DNA of 64,000 nucleotides from Prevotella sp. (GTDB lineage: Bacteria > Bacteroidota > Bacteroidia > Bacteroidales > Bacteroidaceae), in NCBI GenBank assembly GCA_017470345.1, contig JAFUEP010000024.1, positions 1 through 64,000 of the forward strand. Reading direction: 5' to 3'. Below are positions 43,954 through 51,938 of the stretch, piece after piece; positions within the stretch are counted from its first letter, which is position 1, and every line of letters begins with the position of its first letter. The translations under genes and the position numbers were made by a program. The notes under the pieces were generated by a model. The model was not told the DNA's origin. It made no database searches and saw only the letters and a program-made list of their open reading frames with translations.

Positions 43954-44162
43954 CGAAAAGAGCGCTAACCGACAAACTCTATTCGTCAATTTTTATAGTT
44001 TTTTATATATTAGTTTTCATCTTTCACGGCTGCAAAGTTACTATTTTTTTTTGAAAGCGCGCAGAAAGGTGTCAATATTTTGAATATCCGGCTGACGGCT
44101 GTGCCGCCCGGCGCATTTTCGAATAAATAGGTGAATCGTTTGGCCGTTTCACATAATTTGAT

Positions 44163-44170
44163 TACTTTTG
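44163..44170 (+). promoter_or_regulatory. -7 box of the S46 peptidase gene
   Basis: TACTTTTG lies 41 nt before the ATG at 44212. Confidence 0.65.
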
Positions 44171-44211
44171 CAGGGCAAATACACATCAAATCAAGAAAAC
44201 GAACAACAGCA

Positions 44212-46290
44212 ATGAAGAAAACTCTTGTCACCATGGCTGCCTTCGCGCTGGGCCTCACGGCTCAGGCCGACGAGGGCATGTGGACGCTCTACGACCTGCC
44301 GCAGGCCGTCTACGAGCAGATGAAGGGCTACGGCTACGAGCTGCCCTATGAGAAACTCTACCAGGCGGACGACGCCATCATGAAGAGCGTGGTCAACTTC
44401 TCGGGCTACTGCTCAGGCGTGGTCGTCTCGAAGGACGGCCTCGTCTTCACCAACCACCACTGCGGCTTCGAGGCCATCCGAAGCCACTCGACGGCCGAGC
44501 ACGACTACATGCGCGACGGCTTCTACGCCCGCTCGTTCGAGGAGGAGCTGCCCAACAAGAACATGTTCGTCTCGTTCATGGTCGAGCAGCGCGACGTCAC
44601 CGACGAGCTCATGGCCCAGGGCCTGGAGGAGATGACGGCCGAGCAGCGCACCGTTTTCCTCGATTCCATCGAGAACGCGATGTCGAAGGAGGTGAAGGAG
44701 AAGGACCAGACGCTGCGGCTGGAGCTGAAGGCCTTCTACGAGCGCAACCGATACTATGCGACGACCTATCGCGACTTCACCGACGTGCGGCTCGTCTTCA
44801 CCATCCCCAAGTCGATGGGCAAGTTCGGCGGCGAGACCGACAACTGGATGTGGCCGCGCCAGACGTGCGACTTCTCCGTCTTCCGCATCTACTGCGACCC
44901 CGTGACGGGCGGCCCCGCCGAATATTCGAAGGACAACGTGCCCTACCACCCCGAGCACTGGGCCCGCGTCTCGCAGGACGGCTATCGCGAGGGCTCGTTC
45001 TCGATGACCATGGGCTACCCCGGCTCGACCAGCCGCTACCTATCGAGCATGGGCATCGAGGAGCGCTACGTGCAGAACGCCATCCGGGCGCAGGTGCGCG
45101 GCGTGAAGCAGGAGGTGATGAAGCGCCACATGGACGCCCAGCAGACCGTCCGCATCAAGTATGACTCGAAGTACGCGCAGTCGTCGAACTACTGGAAGAA
45201 CTCCATCGGCATGAACAAATGCATCGACAGCATCGGACTCATCAAGCAGAAGCAGCACTTCGAGGCCGACCTCATGGCATGGCAGCAGAAGACGGGCTAC
45301 CTGAAGGACAAGCTCGACATCGGCCAGCTGACGCGCCTCTACCGCGACGGGCGCATCCCGGTGATGAAGCGCTACATGTACTTCATCGAGACCTTCCGCC
45401 GCACCGACGAGCTGTCGGCCCGCGCCCTCCGCGTGCACAACGGCATGAGCCCCAAGGGCAAGGGCAAGCGCCAGTACGTGGAGTTCCAGGACAACAGCGA
45501 CACCTGGGACTACGACACCGACCGCGAGACACTCGGCACGCTGCTCGTCAACATGCGCCGCAACCTGCCGGCCGAGCAGCTGCCCGACTTCTTCACCGAG
45601 ATCGTCGACCGCGAGTTCGGCGGCGACTGCCAGGCCTTCGCCGACGCCCTCTACAGCCAGTCGAAGCTGCTGAAGAAGGGCAAGCGCATCTACGTCAACA
45701 AGAAGTCGTTCCTCAAGGACCTCGGCGTGCGCTACGGCCTGAGCCTCACGACCTACGCCGCCGACCTGCGCACCGCCATCGAGGCCATCAGCGACACCAT
45801 CGACCAGCAGGAGCACTACCTCTGCGACGCCAAGCTGCGCATGGAGCAGGACCAGCCCCACTACAGCGACGCCAACTTCACCCTCCGCATGTCGTACGGA
45901 CAGGTAAAGGAATACACCCTTGGCGGGCGCCCCTCGGGATGGCAGACCAAGGCCCCGAGCATCGTCGAGAAGATGAAAAAGGCCGATTCCATCGAGGATT
46001 ACAAGGCTGAGCCCGAGATGCTCACCCTGATGCAGGAGGCCGGCCAGATGCCCCTCTGCTTCCTCACCACCAACGACATCACGGGCGGCAACTCCGGCTC
46101 GCCCATGTTCGACGGCCGCAACCAGCTCATCGGCCTGGCCTTCGACGGCAACTGGGACTCGCTCTCCAGCGACATCTTCTTCGACTCGAAGCTCGCCCGC
46201 TGCATCGGCGTCGACATGCGCTACGTCCTCTACATGATGGACCGCTGGGGTCATGCCGACCGGCTCATCCAGGAGATCAACGCCAGATAA
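44212..46290 (+). CDS. S46-family dipeptidyl-peptidase, DPP7-like
   Basis: From the ATG at 44212 the product has 692 residues with a signal peptide (ends about 19, QA). The S46 serine-protease triad is visible: His in FTNHHCG (82/83), Asp near 220 in ETDNWMWPR, and Ser about 628 in GGNSGSPMF. After the Ser comes LAFDGNW; in this family the residue in that segment sets specificity, and Gly, as here, goes with hydrophobic P1 residues (DPP7), whereas Arg goes with Asp/Glu (DPP11). It would take dipeptides off peptides in the periplasm. The in-frame sequence upstream of the chosen ATG overlaps the promoter. Confidence 0.92.
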   Translation: MKKTLVTMAAFALGLTAQADEGMWTLYDLPQAVYEQMKGYGYELPYEKLYQADDAIMKSVVNFSGYCSGVVVSKDGLVFTNHHCGFEAIRSHSTAEHDYMRDGFYARSFEEELPNKNMFVSFMVEQRDVTDELMAQGLEEMTAEQRTVFLDSIENAMSKEVKEKDQTLRLELKAFYERNRYYATTYRDFTDVRLVFTIPKSMGKFGGETDNWMWPRQTCDFSVFRIYCDPVTGGPAEYSKDNVPYHPEHWARVSQDGYREGSFSMTMGYPGSTSRYLSSMGIEERYVQNAIRAQVRGVKQEVMKRHMDAQQTVRIKYDSKYAQSSNYWKNSIGMNKCIDSIGLIKQKQHFEADLMAWQQKTGYLKDKLDIGQLTRLYRDGRIPVMKRYMYFIETFRRTDELSARALRVHNGMSPKGKGKRQYVEFQDNSDTWDYDTDRETLGTLLVNMRRNLPAEQLPDFFTEIVDREFGGDCQAFADALYSQSKLLKKGKRIYVNKKSFLKDLGVRYGLSLTTYAADLRTAIEAISDTIDQQEHYLCDAKLRMEQDQPHYSDANFTLRMSYGQVKEYTLGGRPSGWQTKAPSIVEKMKKADSIEDYKAEPEMLTLMQEAGQMPLCFLTTNDITGGNSGSPMFDGRNQLIGLAFDGNWDSLSSDIFFDSKLARCIGVDMRYVLYMMDRWGHADRLIQEINAR

Positions 46291-46303
46291 TATCGTAACT
46301 GTC

Positions 46304-46360
46304 CAGCGAATCGGAGAAACGGCAGCCTCCGGCGGTTCGTTTCTTAATTCGCTGAGTTTT
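46304..46360 (+). terminator. Terminator-like hairpin after the S46 gene
   Basis: CAGCGAAT and ATTCGCTG pair at the base, with GAAAC/CCTCCGG inner pairs, followed by AGTTTTTAC. Confidence 0.55.
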
Positions 46361-46391
46361 TACTAACGATTACAGAAGCCTTAAAAACCGG

Positions 46392-46449
46392 GAAACGGCC
46401 CTTTTCCGAGGTAATATACCCCTATATTACTTCCGAAAAGGGCCGTTTC
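46392..46449. repeat. Long hairpin, core family copy 2
   Basis: Arms GAAACGGCCCTTTTC and GAAAAGGGCCGTTTC flank a core at 46411-46430 that is the exact reverse complement of the core at 19741-19760. The arm middles differ between the two copies but stay self-complementary. Confidence 0.85.
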
Positions 46450-46594
46450 TCTGTCTGAGAACCTCAGAAACGGCGGCGACGAAGCGCCGTTTCAGATTTA
46501 TCGACCGACACGGATATTTCTTACATTTTCTCTCAATTTTTCGCATTTTAGAAAATTTTTTTAATAAATATTAGGCCAATCAAAATAAATTGTT

Positions 46595-46602
46595 TATCTT
46601 TG
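46595..46602 (+). promoter_or_regulatory. -7 box of the T9SS adhesin gene
   Basis: TATCTTTG lies 72 nt before the ATG at 46675. Confidence 0.7.
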
Positions 46603-46674
46603 CCGAACTTATTGCTCCGAAAAACTTAAAATCTCATTATATATATTAACATTATTAACAAAAAACAAAAGCTT

Positions 46675-49600
46675 ATGAAAAAGTTTACATTGATGCTCAT
46701 CGCAGCCCTCATGGCCGTGACATCATGGGCAGGCGTGCCGGCCAGCGGTTCGGCATTCACGCCGAAGAAGAAAGCCGAGCTGACCATGCGCTCGCTGGTG
46801 CCCATGCAGAAGCAGGTGACCCCGAAGCAGTTCGCCGGCAAGGCCGTCCAGGCTCCCGCGCACAACAAGCTCTACGCTGCCGCACGCACGGCCGCCAAGG
46901 CTAAGAAGGCACCCCGCAAGGCCGGCATCCTCGACGGGCTGACAAACATCGACGGGCAGCTGATGCTCGTCTCGAACTACTATGAGACCAACGACGAAGG
47001 CGAGGTTATCGACGGCGAGCCCGCCGCTGGCGGCTGGCCCATCAGCGTCACCAAAGTCGACGACGAGACGGTGGCCATCGAGGGCTTCACCTCCTACGCT
47101 GACCAGTCGATCACCGCCAAGGTTGTGCCGCTGACCGACGAGGAGCTCCTCGCTCAGGGCTTTGTCGCCCAGGCCACCATCGAGCTGGGCCAGACGCTGG
47201 CCGAGACCGACTACGGCACCGTCGTGCTGGGCAACGCCGTGAACGAAAACCCCCTCACGGCCTACATCACCTCAACGGGCATACTCGTGGTCGACGGACT
47301 GTGGTACGACTACATCAAGGACGGCCAGTATGCCGACTACATGTACTCCGGCTACATCTACGAGTCGGTGGTCACGATTGCCAACGGCACGATGAACGTG
47401 GCCGAACAGGGCGACGAGGCACAGGACTTCCCCGTGGTCATCATCCAGGACGAGGAGGCTCTCCAGAACGTCATGGTCTTCAACTTCGCTGGCCAGGAGA
47501 CCGCCATCACCGTCACCATCAAGGAGGACGCCTCCTGCGTGGTTAATGAGCAGTACATGTTCTACTACAACGAGCAGTACGGCGCATTCTACACTACCGG
47601 CCTGCTGATCCAGAACGGCAGTTATTACATCGACACCTTCACAGGAAACGTCGACGCCAACGTCATCACCTTCGACGGCAACTGGGCACTCTACTCGCCC
47701 ACGGTCGGCGCCCTGTATAAAATCTATGAAGCCAACACCACCATCACGCTCAACGACGGCTCAGAGTTCGCCATCCCCGTCATTCCCGACGTGGCTGCCG
47801 TGCCGGCCAATCCCGCCGTCGGAGAGGTGAGTGCCTACGATGCCAGCAAAGGCTACGGCTACGTGGCTCTCGACATCCCCACGACCGACGTCGACGGCAA
47901 CTTGATCAAGGAGTCGAAGCTCTACTACCAGCTCTACTCCGACATCGAGCACGACGTGCAGCCCATCGTCTTCACCCCCGCCCTCTATAAGAACCTGACC
48001 GAGGACATGACCGAGATCCCCTATACGTTCAATGACGCTTACGACTTCAACGTCAGCGGCGCCTACAAGCTTGTCTTCCTGAACTACGACTTCTCTGACT
48101 ACAACCGCATCGGCGTGAAGTCGATCTACAAGGGTGGCGACGAAGTGAACGAGACCGAGATCCAGTGGTACGACATCAAGGACTATGCCCCCGAGCTGCC
48201 CGACGGCCAGGCAATCGCCCAGTGGGTGGCAGCCGAGCAGGGCTATGCCAACGCCCAGGACATCACCGAGTTCAAGATTGGCGACTACATCACCGTCACC
48301 CTCGCACAGAACGAAAGCACCACTCATCCGAAGTACTACACCAGCGGCTCTGCCCTGCGCATCTACGACCTCAACTCGTTCACGTTCACTGCAAGCGCCG
48401 AGGTGGAGAGCATCGACAAGATCGTGCTCAACTTCGTATCGAGCAGCTATAACGGCTACCTGAGCACCGACGTGGAGACCTACACCGTCAGTGGCGCCAC
48501 CGGCACATGGGAAGGCACGGCCAACGACGTCACCTTCATCAACGACAAGAGCTCGGCCGAAGCTGCCAGCAACAAGCAGGCACGCATCGTCTCCATCGAC
48601 GTCTACTACACCTTGGTTCCCGAACCCAAGCCGGAGGGCCTCTACGACTTCGCCGAGGGCTCGCTCGACCCCTGGACCACCATCGACGCTGACGGCGACG
48701 GCTACGACTGGACAATCGGTTCCGGCGCGCAGATCAATGCCCGCGGAGGCGAGGGCGACTATGCCGTCTACTCGCAGAGCTATGTCAACAACGTAGGCCC
48801 TGTGACGCCCGACAACTACCTCGTCTCGCCGAAGGTCAAGCTCGACGGCAGCATCACCTTCTATGGCTGCGCACAGGATGCCAAATATTTCGCTGAGCAC
48901 TTCGGCGTCTACGTCTCGACGAAGGGCAACACCGACCCTGCCGACTTCGAGAAGGTCCAGGAGTGGGACATGGCTGCCTCACGCGCTGCCAAGGTGAGCC
49001 GCGGCGCCTTCCGCGCACCTGCCAAGGCCGCCGGCCAATGGCATGAGTACACCGTCGACCTGAGCGGCTACGAGGGTGCTGAGGGCTACGTCGCCATCCG
49101 CCACTTCGACTGCTCCGACTTCTTCTTCCTCGTCGTCGACGACATCACCCTCAAGACCTCACAGGTCATCCTGCCCGACATGAAGGTCACCCCGAAGGAA
49201 GGCGTCGTGGAGAGCATTGAGACCGTCACCGTCGACTTCAACAACTACATGATCGAGCTCGTCGACGCCGACAACGCCAAGGCCGAGCTCTACAAGGACG
49301 ACAACTGGGACGAGCCCGTCGCCACCGCTCCTATCTATGAGATTGGCGGCAAGCAGCTCTACATCAGCTTCGCCGAGGCCATCACCGAGGCTGGCGAGTA
49401 CGCCCTGCTCATCCCGAAGGGAACGTTCATGAACAGCATCACCATGGAGCAGAACGACGACGAGGCCTTCTTCTACACCATCGAGGCAGAGCCCGAGGTC
49501 GTCGTGCTGCCTGAGGGCGCCGAGCTCCAGACCTGGTATCTCACCGCCAATGCCCATTCGGGCAAGGTGAAGGGCGACGAGGTCAGCGTGGCCTTCGTCG

Positions 49601-50937
49601 GCAGCGACCTCTACGTGCAGGGTCTCAACAGCTACCTGCCCGAGGCATGGGTCATGGGCACCAGCAACGGCGACGGCACCTACACCTTCGCCAACGGCCA
49701 GTACTATGGCGAATACGACAATAACGGCGAGCCTGTTGACATGTTCTTCTGCGGCACGTCAGACGCCGAGAACGTCAGCGACGTGACCTTCACCTATCAG
49801 GAGGAGGCCGGCATCCTGTCGACCGAGCAGTATGTGCTGCTCAACTCCAATGCCACTACAATCAGCGTCTACGACTACTACGAGCCGGGCCTGCAGATCA
49901 CCAGCTTCATGCCCGAGTTCCCAGAGCCGCTCGTGGCTCCCGAGGACCTCGTCATAGAGACCTATCTCTTCAAGGGCTTCGACACCTACGAGGAGGAAGA
50001 GGAGAGCGGACGTGAGGTCCAGGTCGGCTTCTATGGCGACAACGAGGTGTGGTTCCAGGGCCTGAGCAACTTCCTGCCCGAGGCCTGGGTGAAGGGCACC
50101 ATCGACAGCGACGGCAACGTCACCATCCCCGAGACCTATCTCGGCGTCTATCAGTACTTAGACTGGAACACATTCTCAGTTGTTGAGATCGAGATGACCT
50201 TCGGCACGGCCACGTTCAAATACGACGCCGAGGCCTTCAAGTTCACCAGCGAGGAAGGATTCACCAGCTTCGACGAGGACGGCAACACCATGGACGAGTA
50301 CACCGACGTCGAGCTGACCAAGGTCATCGAGAAGGAGGCCACACCGGCAGATCCCTCGGTCGACATCTTCGCCCTGTACTATACGCCCGGTGAGGAATCC
50401 ACCGAACTGCAGTTCCGCACCTTCCCCTACGTTTCGTTCGACATCCCCACCGTCGACATCAATGGCGAGCGCATGGTCACCGACAAGCTGGGCTACATCG
50501 TCTACATCGTCGACAAGGACGGCGTGGAGCAGAAGCTGACCATCACCAACGACCTCTACACCAAGATGCCTGAGGGCACCACCGAGATGACGGAGATCCC
50601 CTACAAGTACGACGACGGCTACGACATCTACGCCGGCGGCGAAACGTTCTATCTGAACTGGAATGCCGAGGAGATCGCCACCTGGCAGAAGATCGGCGTG
50701 CAGAGCGTCTATCACGGCCTCGGCATCGAGCACGTCTCGAACATCGGATGGTTCGACATCCAGCAGTACATCGCTGACCTCGAGGCTATGCTGCCCACCG
50801 GCATCAGCCACGTCAGCATCGACGCTGAGAACGCCCGCTTCTTCGACCTGCAGGGCCGCCGCGCCGACATGTCGCAGAAGGGCCTGCTCATCATGCAGAC
50901 CAGCGACGGCAAGACCGTCAAGGTCATCCGTAAGTGA
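46675..50937 (+). CDS. Large secreted adhesin-like protein with choice-of-anchor J domain and T9SS C-terminus
   Basis: The 1,420-residue protein has a signal peptide (to about 19) and a Lys-rich stretch, then repeated beta-rich modules. One (about 655-830) looks like a choice-of-anchor J/cleaved-adhesin domain (FAEGSLDPWTTIDADGDGYDW, DNYLVSPKVKL, YVAIRHFDCSDFFFLVVDDI), as in gingipain haemagglutinin regions. Paired modules with a recurring YLPEAWVxGT motif (near 1,000 and 1,130) and two copies of an EIPYTFNDAYDFNVSG/IPYKYDDGYDIYAGG-like block are seen. The C-terminus FFDLQGRRADMSQKGLLIMQ...KVIRK is a T9SS-type sorting signal. It is probably exported and attached to the cell surface. Confidence 0.85.
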   Translation: MKKFTLMLIAALMAVTSWAGVPASGSAFTPKKKAELTMRSLVPMQKQVTPKQFAGKAVQAPAHNKLYAAARTAAKAKKAPRKAGILDGLTNIDGQLMLVSNYYETNDEGEVIDGEPAAGGWPISVTKVDDETVAIEGFTSYADQSITAKVVPLTDEELLAQGFVAQATIELGQTLAETDYGTVVLGNAVNENPLTAYITSTGILVVDGLWYDYIKDGQYADYMYSGYIYESVVTIANGTMNVAEQGDEAQDFPVVIIQDEEALQNVMVFNFAGQETAITVTIKEDASCVVNEQYMFYYNEQYGAFYTTGLLIQNGSYYIDTFTGNVDANVITFDGNWALYSPTVGALYKIYEANTTITLNDGSEFAIPVIPDVAAVPANPAVGEVSAYDASKGYGYVALDIPTTDVDGNLIKESKLYYQLYSDIEHDVQPIVFTPALYKNLTEDMTEIPYTFNDAYDFNVSGAYKLVFLNYDFSDYNRIGVKSIYKGGDEVNETEIQWYDIKDYAPELPDGQAIAQWVAAEQGYANAQDITEFKIGDYITVTLAQNESTTHPKYYTSGSALRIYDLNSFTFTASAEVESIDKIVLNFVSSSYNGYLSTDVETYTVSGATGTWEGTANDVTFINDKSSAEAASNKQARIVSIDVYYTLVPEPKPEGLYDFAEGSLDPWTTIDADGDGYDWTIGSGAQINARGGEGDYAVYSQSYVNNVGPVTPDNYLVSPKVKLDGSITFYGCAQDAKYFAEHFGVYVSTKGNTDPADFEKVQEWDMAASRAAKVSRGAFRAPAKAAGQWHEYTVDLSGYEGAEGYVAIRHFDCSDFFFLVVDDITLKTSQVILPDMKVTPKEGVVESIETVTVDFNNYMIELVDADNAKAELYKDDNWDEPVATAPIYEIGGKQLYISFAEAITEAGEYALLIPKGTFMNSITMEQNDDEAFFYTIEAEPEVVVLPEGAELQTWYLTANAHSGKVKGDEVSVAFVGSDLYVQGLNSYLPEAWVMGTSNGDGTYTFANGQYYGEYDNNGEPVDMFFCGTSDAENVSDVTFTYQEEAGILSTEQYVLLNSNATTISVYDYYEPGLQITSFMPEFPEPLVAPEDLVIETYLFKGFDTYEEEEESGREVQVGFYGDNEVWFQGLSNFLPEAWVKGTIDSDGNVTIPETYLGVYQYLDWNTFSVVEIEMTFGTATFKYDAEAFKFTSEEGFTSFDEDGNTMDEYTDVELTKVIEKEATPADPSVDIFALYYTPGEESTELQFRTFPYVSFDIPTVDINGERMVTDKLGYIVYIVDKDGVEQKLTITNDLYTKMPEGTTEMTEIPYKYDDGYDIYAGGETFYLNWNAEEIATWQKIGVQSVYHGLGIEHVSNIGWFDIQQYIADLEAMLPTGISHVSIDAENARFFDLQGRRADMSQKGLLIMQTSDGKTVKVIRK

Positions 50938-50958
50938 GAGAATTAGCTTTATTAGTTG

Positions 50959-50999
50959 GAGGCACAACCCCGCACAGAGGGTTGTGCCTCTCTTTTTTT
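50959..50999 (+). terminator. Rho-independent terminator
   Basis: GAGGCACAACCC and GGGTTGTGCCTC pair across an 8-nt loop, followed by TCTTTTTTT. Confidence 0.9.
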
Positions 51000-51032
51000 G
51001 CATTATCATTTGGCCATCTCGGAGAAAAGACG

Positions 51033-51040
51033 TAACTTTG
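51033..51040 (+). promoter_or_regulatory. -7 box upstream of the GC-rich element
   Basis: TAACTTTG has a TTTGG at 51009-51013 in the -33 position. It is the only good promoter before the NUDIX gene and implies a leader of about 280 nt that carries the whole palindromic element. Confidence 0.6.
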
Positions 51041-51095
51041 CCCAGACATAGGATCCTACAGTTATTTGTGCTGGTGTTATGCCACTGACAAAGTT

Positions 51096-51248
51096 AGAGA
51101 CCCCACCCCCGACCCCTCCCCTTGAAGGGAGGGGAGCAGCTGCGCCGTCATTACCGTCGGGCAGTGCGCCAGCCACCCCCCTCCTTTGGAGGGGTCGGGG
51201 GAGGCCTCTCCCCTCCCTTCAAGGGGAGGGGTTGGGGGTGGGGTCTCT
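51096..51248. repeat. GC-rich nested palindrome, most complete copy
   Basis: The 41-nt arms 51096-51136 and 51208-51248 are complementary with one mismatch; each arm is itself a palindrome (CCCCTCCCCTTGAAGGGAGGGG type). A third half-element, CCCCCCTCCTTTGGAGGGG, lies between them next to a core of normal composition. A 67-codon frame through it is only a product of the repeat. Confidence 0.9.
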
Positions 51249-51256
51249 ATCTTTTG

Positions 51257-51322
51257 CCGAACCAAACAAACAATCGAAATAATTCAAACTTTTTCCGAAC
51301 CAAACAATCGAAATCATTCAAA
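51257..51322 (+). repeat. Short direct repeat before the NUDIX start
   Basis: CCGAACCAAACAA...CAATCGAAATAATTCAAA at 51257-51288 recurs, slightly shorter, at 51295-51322, ending at the ATG. Confidence 0.7.
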
Positions 51323-51323
51323 T

Positions 51324-51845
51324 ATGGAACATCCACTGGAGAAATTCACCCACTGCCCAGCCTGCGGGAGCACGCTGTGGACGGAGCACAACTGGAAGAG
51401 CAAGCACTGCGAGGCCTGCGGCTTCACCTTCTATAGCAACCCGTCGGCCGCCACGGCCGCCTTCATCGTGCGCAACGGCCAGCTGCTCGTCGCACGGCGC
51501 GGCAAGGAGCCCGCCCGCGGCACCCAGGACCTGCCCGGCGGGTTCTGCGACCACGGCGAGACGGCCGAGGAGGGCATGGCCCGCGAAATCCTCGAGGAGA
51601 CGGGCCTGCAGGCCAGCCGCATGAGCTATCTCTTCTCGCTGCCCAACATCTATGAATACGCGGGCATGCGCATACACACGCTCGACCTCTTCTTCCGCGT
51701 CGACGTCGACGACACGGCCGAGCCCCGCGCGGCCGACGACGCCGCCTCGCTCGAGTGGGTGGCGCTGGGCGATGTCAGACCCGAAGCTTTCGGCCTCGAC
51801 AGCGTCAGGCGGGCCGTCGGAATATTCCTGAGAGGCGGAATTTAG
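51324..51845 (+). CDS. NUDIX hydrolase with zinc ribbon
   Basis: From the ATG at 51324 the product has 173 residues. An N-terminal four-Cys zinc ribbon (CPAC and CEAC) precedes the NUDIX domain, with a perfect Nudix box in GGFCDHGETAEEGMAREILEETGL. The combination is found in NADH-pyrophosphatase-like and related nucleoside-diphosphate hydrolases; the substrate cannot be told. The frame upstream of this ATG is derived from the GC-rich repeat and is not taken as coding. The gene stands alone between a repeat-filled leader and topA. Confidence 0.88.
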   Translation: MEHPLEKFTHCPACGSTLWTEHNWKSKHCEACGFTFYSNPSAATAAFIVRNGQLLVARRGKEPARGTQDLPGGFCDHGETAEEGMAREILEETGLQASRMSYLFSLPNIYEYAGMRIHTLDLFFRVDVDDTAEPRAADDAASLEWVALGDVRPEAFGLDSVRRAVGIFLRGGI

Positions 51846-51898
51846 TTAAGAAAACTAAAATTCTTATTATATAATAAGGTATATGCCAACTTTTTGCG

Positions 51899-51906
51899 TA
51901 TTTTTG
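51899..51906 (+). promoter_or_regulatory. -7 box of the topA operon
   Basis: TATTTTTG lies 32 nt before the ATG at 51939. Confidence 0.6.
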
Positions 51907-51938
51907 CACCCCAAACGAATACATAGACCGCAAAAGAC

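Noticed and set aside
51079-51282. A 67-codon frame (MPLTKLETPPPTPPLEGRG...) after the promoter at 51033
   Set aside because: Most of it is the GC-rich palindromic element; the Pro/Gly-rich product is what such repeats give by chance.
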